Source: Marinomonas transparens (GTDB lineage: Bacteria; Pseudomonadota; Gammaproteobacteria; Pseudomonadales; Marinomonadaceae). From it: a DNA stretch of 64,000 nt. Below, one piece after another: positions 63,916-64,000 of the stretch; positions within the stretch are counted from its first letter, which is position 1, and the number at the start of each line of letters is the position of its first letter. Made by a program: the position numbers and the translations under genes. Under the pieces are notes generated by a model. It was given only the letters and a program-made list of their open reading frames with translations, did no database searches and was not told where the DNA came from. Location of the stretch: contig NZ_JAEMNX010000017.1 in NCBI RefSeq assembly GCF_016463975.1, forward strand, positions 62,001 through 126,000, read 5' to 3'.

Positions 63916-64000
63916 ATGCTGTCTGCTTTCAAGTGGCTAAAAGAAACATGTGGTGTTGTTGGACGCTTTTCTTCTCCTAAAAAGCCCGCCTTGTCTCTTT
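63916..64000 (+). CDS. 5' end of an unidentified gene (partial)
   Basis: ATG at 63916 opens a frame that continues to the window edge (28 full codons: MLSAFKWLKETCGVVG, then a Lys/Pro-rich stretch). GGACGAAGG at about 63901-63909 could be the ribosome-binding site. The start is amphipathic and could be a cytoplasmic or membrane-targeting N-terminus; no family recognised. Confidence 0.45.
   Translation, partial: MLSAFKWLKETCGVVGRFSSPKKPALSL

Overview
The window looks like chromosomal DNA of a heterotrophic marine gammaproteobacterium of the Oceanospirillales, most probably Marinomonas or a close relative. This is inferred from gene content (fagA-fumC, yebG, slyD, rhizobial-type rhamnose genes, cyanase beside an FNT channel and a PP2C/kinase fusion), moderate GC and the many LysR regulators. 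No database search was possible. I see no rRNA or tRNA gene, insertion sequence, prophage or CRISPR array.

Layout. 1-88: the 3' end of an unidentified gene. 309-12496: a catabolic cluster of an amidase, D-serine dehydratase, a LysR regulator, a complete Dpp/Opp-type peptide ABC transporter and two M20 metallopeptidases; together these could import and dismantle an amide- or peptide-bonded compound that yields D-serine. 12565-16647: a nitrogen island with a sigma-54 promoter and a long structured leader in front of cyanase (cynS), an FNT channel, a PP2C-kinase fusion and a VOC protein. 17052-23444: an Lrp/AsnC regulator divergent from a Gate-domain membrane protein, a zinc metallopeptidase, a TauE/SafE exporter, a LysR regulator, a DNA alkylation repair protein and a small membrane protein.

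23610-42144: an L-rhamnose/rhamnoside locus of about 18.5 kb. It holds rhaI and rhaD (minus strand), the DeoR regulator rhaR, the rhaSTPQ importer, a fused mutarotase-rhamnulokinase, a LacI regulator, a GH78 alpha-L-rhamnosidase and a second (MalFGK-type) sugar ABC transporter. The logic would be: import rhamnosides, cleave them inside the cell, then isomerise, phosphorylate and split rhamnose. 42526-49320: an FMN-dependent L-lactate dehydrogenase with a divergent LysR gene, a DUF6172 protein, a DUF4405 membrane protein, a Tat-exported multicopper oxidase and an ABC exporter. 49510-54554: a Cys/Met-metabolism PLP enzyme, a polar amino acid ABC transporter and a LysR regulator. 54576-63691: housekeeping and stress genes, including yebG with a LexA box, an MscS channel, a YceB-like lipoprotein, slyD, the Fur-controlled fagA-fumC pair, two GNATs, a DUF3820 protein, and the glutathione-dependent formaldehyde module (adhC, fghA) with a LysR gene. 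A gene begins at 63916 and runs off the end.

The observation I rate highest is the cynS control region. A sigma-54 promoter is followed by two hairpins whose six-base loops both have A at position 1 and G at position 4, as in RNA targets of ANTAR antiterminators (NasR/NasT). Others are the mutarotase-kinase fusion in the rhamnose locus, palindromic DNA after the binding-protein gene in all four ABC operons, and an amino acid permease with an inserted beta-rich domain.
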